Assembly (NCBI GenBank): GCA_041179425.1
Contig: JBEGTL010000001.1
Span: 1 to 62,544 of the forward strand
Reading direction: 5' to 3'
DNA: 62,544 nt
Origin: DASUME01 sp041179425
GTDB lineage: Bacteria; Myxococcota_A; Polyangia; Polyangiales; DASUME01
This document shows, one piece after another, positions 60,301-62,544 of the stretch. Under the pieces are notes generated by a model, which saw only the letters and a list, made by a program, of their open reading frames with translations, was not told where the DNA came from and did not search any database. The translations under genes were made by a program, and so were the position numbers. Each line of letters begins with the position of its first letter. The first letter of the stretch is position 1.

Positions 60301-61407
60301 CAGCACGAGCTCTGCGCCCGCGTACGGTCGCAGCGCGCGCGAGCCATCCAGGCTGAGCGTGAGCGCACCCTCGAGCTGCGCCAGCACCGCCAGCTCTTGT
60401 AGAAAACGCGTGCGCCCCACACCTTCGTCGCCTTCGATGGCGAGCACCCGGCCCTTGCCCTCGCGGGCCGTGCGCAGCGCCTCGCTGAAACGTTCGCGCT
60501 CGCGCTTGCGACCCACGAACGCCTTGCTCGCGAGGTACCCTGCCGCTGCCTGCTCGGTGGCCTCTGGCGCCAGATCTGCCAGCGTGTTGAGGCGATCGAT
60601 CAGCTCTACGGTACTGCCGGGGCGCTCGGTGGGGTCCACACGCAGCAGTGCGCCGAGCAGGTCGTCCAGCTCGGCAGGAGGCGGCTCGAGCCGATCATTG
60701 GCGGCCATCGCGATCAGCGACGAAGGGGGCACCGGATCGCGCTCCCACAGCTGAGGCAGATCGTTGAGCGTCCGCGCCGGGAAGGCGTTGGCGCCGGTGA
60801 TCAGCCAGTAGCCGAGCGCGCCGAGCGCAAACAGATCGGAGCGTTGATCGAGCGGCGAGGTGCGCAACGCTTCGGGCGAGACGAAGGGTGGGGTACCCAC
60901 CACGTCCAGCGGGAGACCGAACTCGGCCAGCGCACCGAAGTCGATCAGCTTCAGCAGGCCGCTGGGCGTCTCGATCAAATTGCGCGGACTCAAGTCGCGA
61001 TGGAGCAGACGACGCGCGTGCAGCAAGCCGAGGATGGACGCGGTGTCGCGCAGGTAGCGGCAGGCGGTGCGCCACGGCAGCGGCGCGCGCGTGCTCAGGT
61101 CGCGGCCCTCCACCAGCTCCATGGTGTAGTAGGCGCCTTCGCTGTCGGTTCTGTAGTCGTACACCTCCACGATGTTGGGATGGCGCAGGCCAGCCAGCGT
61201 GCGGTACTCGCGCTCGAACAGCGCGTTCGCTTTGTCGCGCGCGCTGCTGTGCAGCCGCTTGAGCGCGAGCTGCGCGCCGTTGGTCTTGTCGACCACCGCG
61301 TATACGGCGCCCATGCCACCCTGGCCGAGCAATCGCCCGACCTCGTAGCGGCCCCCAACTATGCACGCGGAGGCCTCGCGACGAGGCGCCACCGAACTTT
61401 GAGCCAT
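57322..61407 (-). CDS. Giant Ser/Thr protein kinase with AAA/STAND-like ATPase, TPR-like region and GAF-like end
   Basis: ATG 61407 (a TTG at 61410 is also in frame) gives 1361 residues. The kinase domain (~20-280) has GRLLGQGGMGAVYAVVDKT, Lys in LALKRLHSS, catalytic HRDLSPRNLIET, DFG in LIDFGALAEFG and the activation-loop end VSPEALR. It is followed at ~300 by an AAA_16/STAND-like ATPase: FVGRKRERERF, Walker A IEGDEGVGRTRFLQE with Arg in place of Lys, and Walker B-like VLLVDDLQAI. A long helical TPR-like region (~600-1180) contains one hydrophobic stretch, LSMIVALVVAGFSLAV. The ~180-residue end resembles a GAF domain (RATRCLQVALELSTADEGFV to LVLGFDNRVPRMPEPA). Such proteins relay ligand sensing to phosphorylation in myxobacteria. 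Relics of two related kinases flank it. Confidence 0.9.
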   Translation of the reverse strand: MAQSSVAPRREASACIVGGRYEVGRLLGQGGMGAVYAVVDKTNGAQLALKRLHSSARDKANALFEREYRTLAGLRHPNIVEVYDYRTDSEGAYYTMELVEGRDLSTRAPLPWRTACRYLRDTASILGLLHARRLLHRDLSPRNLIETPSGLLKLIDFGALAEFGLPLDVVGTPPFVSPEALRTSPLDQRSDLFALGALGYWLITGANAFPARTLNDLPQLWERDPVPPSSLIAMAANDRLEPPPAELDDLLGALLRVDPTERPGSTVELIDRLNTLADLAPEATEQAAAGYLASKAFVGRKRERERFSEALRTAREGKGRVLAIEGDEGVGRTRFLQELAVLAQLEGALTLSLDGSRALRPYAGAELVLTQWFRTLPEPTRAATAPHASVLAHVSPALRELLGVGRLSQLAESAADERVRLQSALLEVFSSLVRERFTVLLVDDLQAIDEESQALFAALAHGVASLRLCLVTSLVRDPQRELSPAITSLRGQATRLRLLPLSAAETYELLHSVFGDAPYLDRLAERLQRNSEGNPAYCLELAQHVVHSGLARYVEGGWVLPTELDADSLPRSRQAGLLTRLERLPTAARLLAQQLSVPHSGNWTLEQASAASALAPDQLHPLIEVLERAGVLRGDDSIGYSTTHQDLREALHGELATSERLAVHARVGRMLLASGDSHEPLGQLRACAHLTRARELAAAYAPLNRAMTVYAGGDLAIVARDAAMLEEVYLLLRDAGADYYVLCGPLSILAVAGYVANRRYAERYGDLALTTQQRVLRLPMARALTPWLGKKLSMIVALVVAGFSLAVRKKRALPLAHQVRAMMTAVSTLTCTAAVCIDPDRAARYAELLEPLTIFGSDHSTSVVYDFSKLLETEVRDHPARSVREVRALMVRLQAPIREFPDQVRRSYQAGCLFALGVIECWRDSTDVLAIADELEHFGPMFAMVAEHLRKSHFAGQGDTERAEACRQRMEVHAVQLGSAWQVESWAPADSTKLALRTHDASVMKRAVQELSRLSAEIPSLHVQERAARVAYLVLRGKYAQAIELSDAGPVDERYGAVGWWRSRGVLARAHNELGQHEQARAICLDAMSELEPDDLKYVAMGLNAPIELALAEAGLGRLALAREQLAKLLADNEPNQSALTLGSLHDALARVALIGRDFATAHSELEQTQALLKPLGIPSLIERCRALGRQIDRAENPNGVTLDSDGALLDNVNHLMTRVQLMLNQHAETQVGERATRCLQVALELSTADEGFVVLAGSEGEPAAHLGNDSPERELVLWAEQNLLDADVDEQTVMTEDVNSQIDSNYKVVGNKRYCVAPLWARQDGQDQVVAALVLGFDNRVPRMPEPAVLRAIASHIVAS

Positions 61408-61508
61408 CAAACCCCCCGCTCAACTACCGAACCCGTGCGGGCGCGCGTCAATGGACGCGTTTGAGAGCAGTGTCCTCGCGTTGCGGTGAATGTCGGCGCG
61501 AGTGCGCC

Positions 61509-61590
61509 TCAGGCGACCCGGTGAGTGGCGATCGCGTGCAGCAGGTGCGGCTCGGGAATACGTGGCACGCGGTTGTCGAAGCCGAGCATC
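61509..61590 (-). pseudogene. C-terminal relic of another paralogous kinase
   Basis: Upstream of the giant kinase the minus strand reads APMLGFDNRVPRIPEPHLLH then AIATHRVA and TGA (61509-61511), nearly the same as the end of the intact kinase (LGFDNRVPRMPEPAVLRAIA). About 25 codons are left. Upstream of ~61590 the resemblance stops. It shows that another kinase of the same family once ended here. Confidence 0.7.
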
Positions 61591-62201
61591 GGTGCACGCG
61601 GATGGCTCCGCGCTCCGATTTCCTAGGTCCGGTGCAGGATGCCGTCGACCCTTTGACGACCGCCTTGAGTTCTTCACCCGCAACGTCCAGGGCCCTGTCG
61701 TCCGCCCGGCCAAGATGCGGGGTCGCGAGCACCAGGCACACGCCGATCCCCCACCAGGCACCACGCAAGCCCGAGCCCGTTGTGATGGCAGTCCGTACAA
61801 AACGCAGAAGATCCTGCACTGCAGGACGCCCGACGCCGCGATGCTACGAAAGTCCCGACTTTCGACCGATCCAACATGCGCCTCGCGACCAAGTTCATCG
61901 CTGCGCAGCTCAAGTCCACTGGCCGTTGAACGCGCTTTGTGAGCCGGGGCCCGGTAAGGCTGAGGCCCGCGTCCCGGGTCTCGGCCATGGCGCTCGCGCA
62001 TGTGCTCGTTATCCGCGGACTTTCGGCGGCAGGTGAAGAGGCGAACAGTGTAGGCACTTGTCTGCATCTGACGCCTGCGGCAGAGTAGCGGTTCAACGCA
62101 GCTCGGAGCCGGTTGTACGTGCCCGAGCGATGGATCTTCGCTCGCGCGCCCGAGGGCGCGCTTCGACAGCCCTGACCCCCCGGGGCAACCGAGGTGACTT
62201 C
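61591..62201. other. Non-coding or degraded stretch
   Basis: About 610 bp with several open frames, none convincing. One minus frame passes a CTDCH peptide, which is a lone CxxCH in otherwise non-conserved sequence. Given the kinase relic at its left end, this may be decayed coding DNA. Confidence 0.4.
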
Positions 62202-62468
62202 GTGAGCACTCGCTATCCACGAATCCGTAGGGCGTATGCCGGTGCTGCGCTTGTCCATGCGCTCGACCGTGTCGATGCGCTGGCGCACTCGGATGGACTG
62301 ATCCATCTGGTCTTGGTCCGATACCTGGACGTGCTCGAAGCGGCGCTGGGCGATCAACGCGAGTCAGGTGCGACCCGCCCGCTGTTGCATCGTGCTTTGG
62401 AAGCCGTCCACGAAGCGCTCGACACCTTCGGCCTACTCGAGCCCGAGGGAGCGTATCGGCTCAACTGA
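62202..62468 (+). CDS. Small helical hypothetical protein
   Basis: GTG 62202 is preceded by GAGGTG at 62191-62196, a good ribosome-binding site, and gives 88 residues. The sequence (STRYPRIRRAYAGAALVHAL, then VDALAHSDGLIHLVLVRYLD and a helix to FGLLEPEGAYRLN) is all-helical with no Cys and no membrane segment. I recognise no family. The longer frame to 62058 adds Arg-rich shadow sequence. It may be the first gene of a transcript continuing off the right edge. Confidence 0.45.
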   Translation: MSTRYPRIRRAYAGAALVHALDRVDALAHSDGLIHLVLVRYLDVLEAALGDQRESGATRPLLHRALEAVHEALDTFGLLEPEGAYRLN

Positions 62469-62544
62469 GAGCTCGGTTGCGGAGCACGCTGGTTGACGAA
62501 CCGCCGTGCAGATTGTCGTCGAGACGACGCCCACGTTGCCGCCC

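Noticed and set aside
61674..61860. Cytochrome c-like gene suggested by a CTDCH peptide on the minus strand
   Set aside because: A single CxxCH in otherwise non-conserved sequence with competing frames; no signal peptide or fold pattern.

Overview
The window is GC-rich bacterial DNA that looks like Myxococcota, probably Polyangia rather than Myxococcus proper. The evidence is a secreted metalloprotease with a MYXO-CTERM-type tail, a giant Ser/Thr kinase-ATPase-GAF protein, an ECF sigma/anti-sigma pair with its usual companion gene, a truncated DUF1588/DUF1585 cassette, and HDOD-GGDEF and hybrid-kinase signalling proteins. No rRNA, tRNA, CRISPR array, insertion sequence or phage module was seen.

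Layout. 1-4.6 kb: the end of a serine hydrolase, small membrane and secreted proteins, then a mosaic of broken genes (sigma-factor stub, its companion gene without ends, a 3' relic on the other strand). 4.6-10.3 kb: alkane hydroxylase AlkB, a HAD phosphatase, a matrixin-like protease, a hybrid-kinase tail relic and a sulfatase-like membrane enzyme. 10.3-14.4 kb: two convergent operons (RibD-like reductase plus glycosyltransferase; MDR dehydrogenase, altered PTPS/QueD-like protein and CDP-alcohol phosphatidyltransferase) sharing a perfect 12-bp terminator stem. They look like one uncharacterised pathway. 14.5-21.6 kb: small conserved proteins, a START protein, truncated DUF1588/1585, lipoprotein, FG-GAP and Cys-rich genes, and a PAS histidine kinase-receiver protein. 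21.9-25.9 kb: a 1329-residue fusion of an IDO/PrnB-superfamily-like haem domain, a ferredoxin-NADP-reductase-like module and a cytochrome b5 domain. 25.9-29.1 kb: a DUF2378-like protein, a receiver-GGDEF-HDOD protein and a small hypothetical.

29.2-50.1 kb is the most striking block. It holds two FAD oxidoreductases, two related methyltransferases, two lipase-maturation-factor-like membrane proteins (each type present as a paralogous pair), an MprF-C-terminal-like DUF2156 protein, an FtsX-type ABC transporter, an SMR protein, a molybdopterin oxidoreductase, a third methyltransferase, a cytochrome P450 and a START-fold DUF2505 protein. I infer an envelope-lipid or lipophilic-metabolite synthesis and export locus. 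I do not recognise it as a known cluster.

50.3-56.0 kb encodes a frameshifted ~1900-residue multi-enzyme protein: subtilase, alpha/beta-hydrolase-like domain, M23-like domain, peptidoglycan-binding domain and GH19-like lysozyme domain. It is a good candidate for a predatory or antibacterial lytic factor. 56.0-62.5 kb has an enhancer-binding protein core facing a cyanase relic, an intact giant kinase flanked by two relics of paralogous kinases, and a small hypothetical gene.

A recurrent theme is abrupt joints between gene fragments (near 3126, 3870, 7955, 16325, 17743, 19480, 56990, 57200, 57320 and 61590) with no transposase. These could be real deletions and duplications or assembly chimeras. 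All assignments are from reading the sequence; no database search was run.
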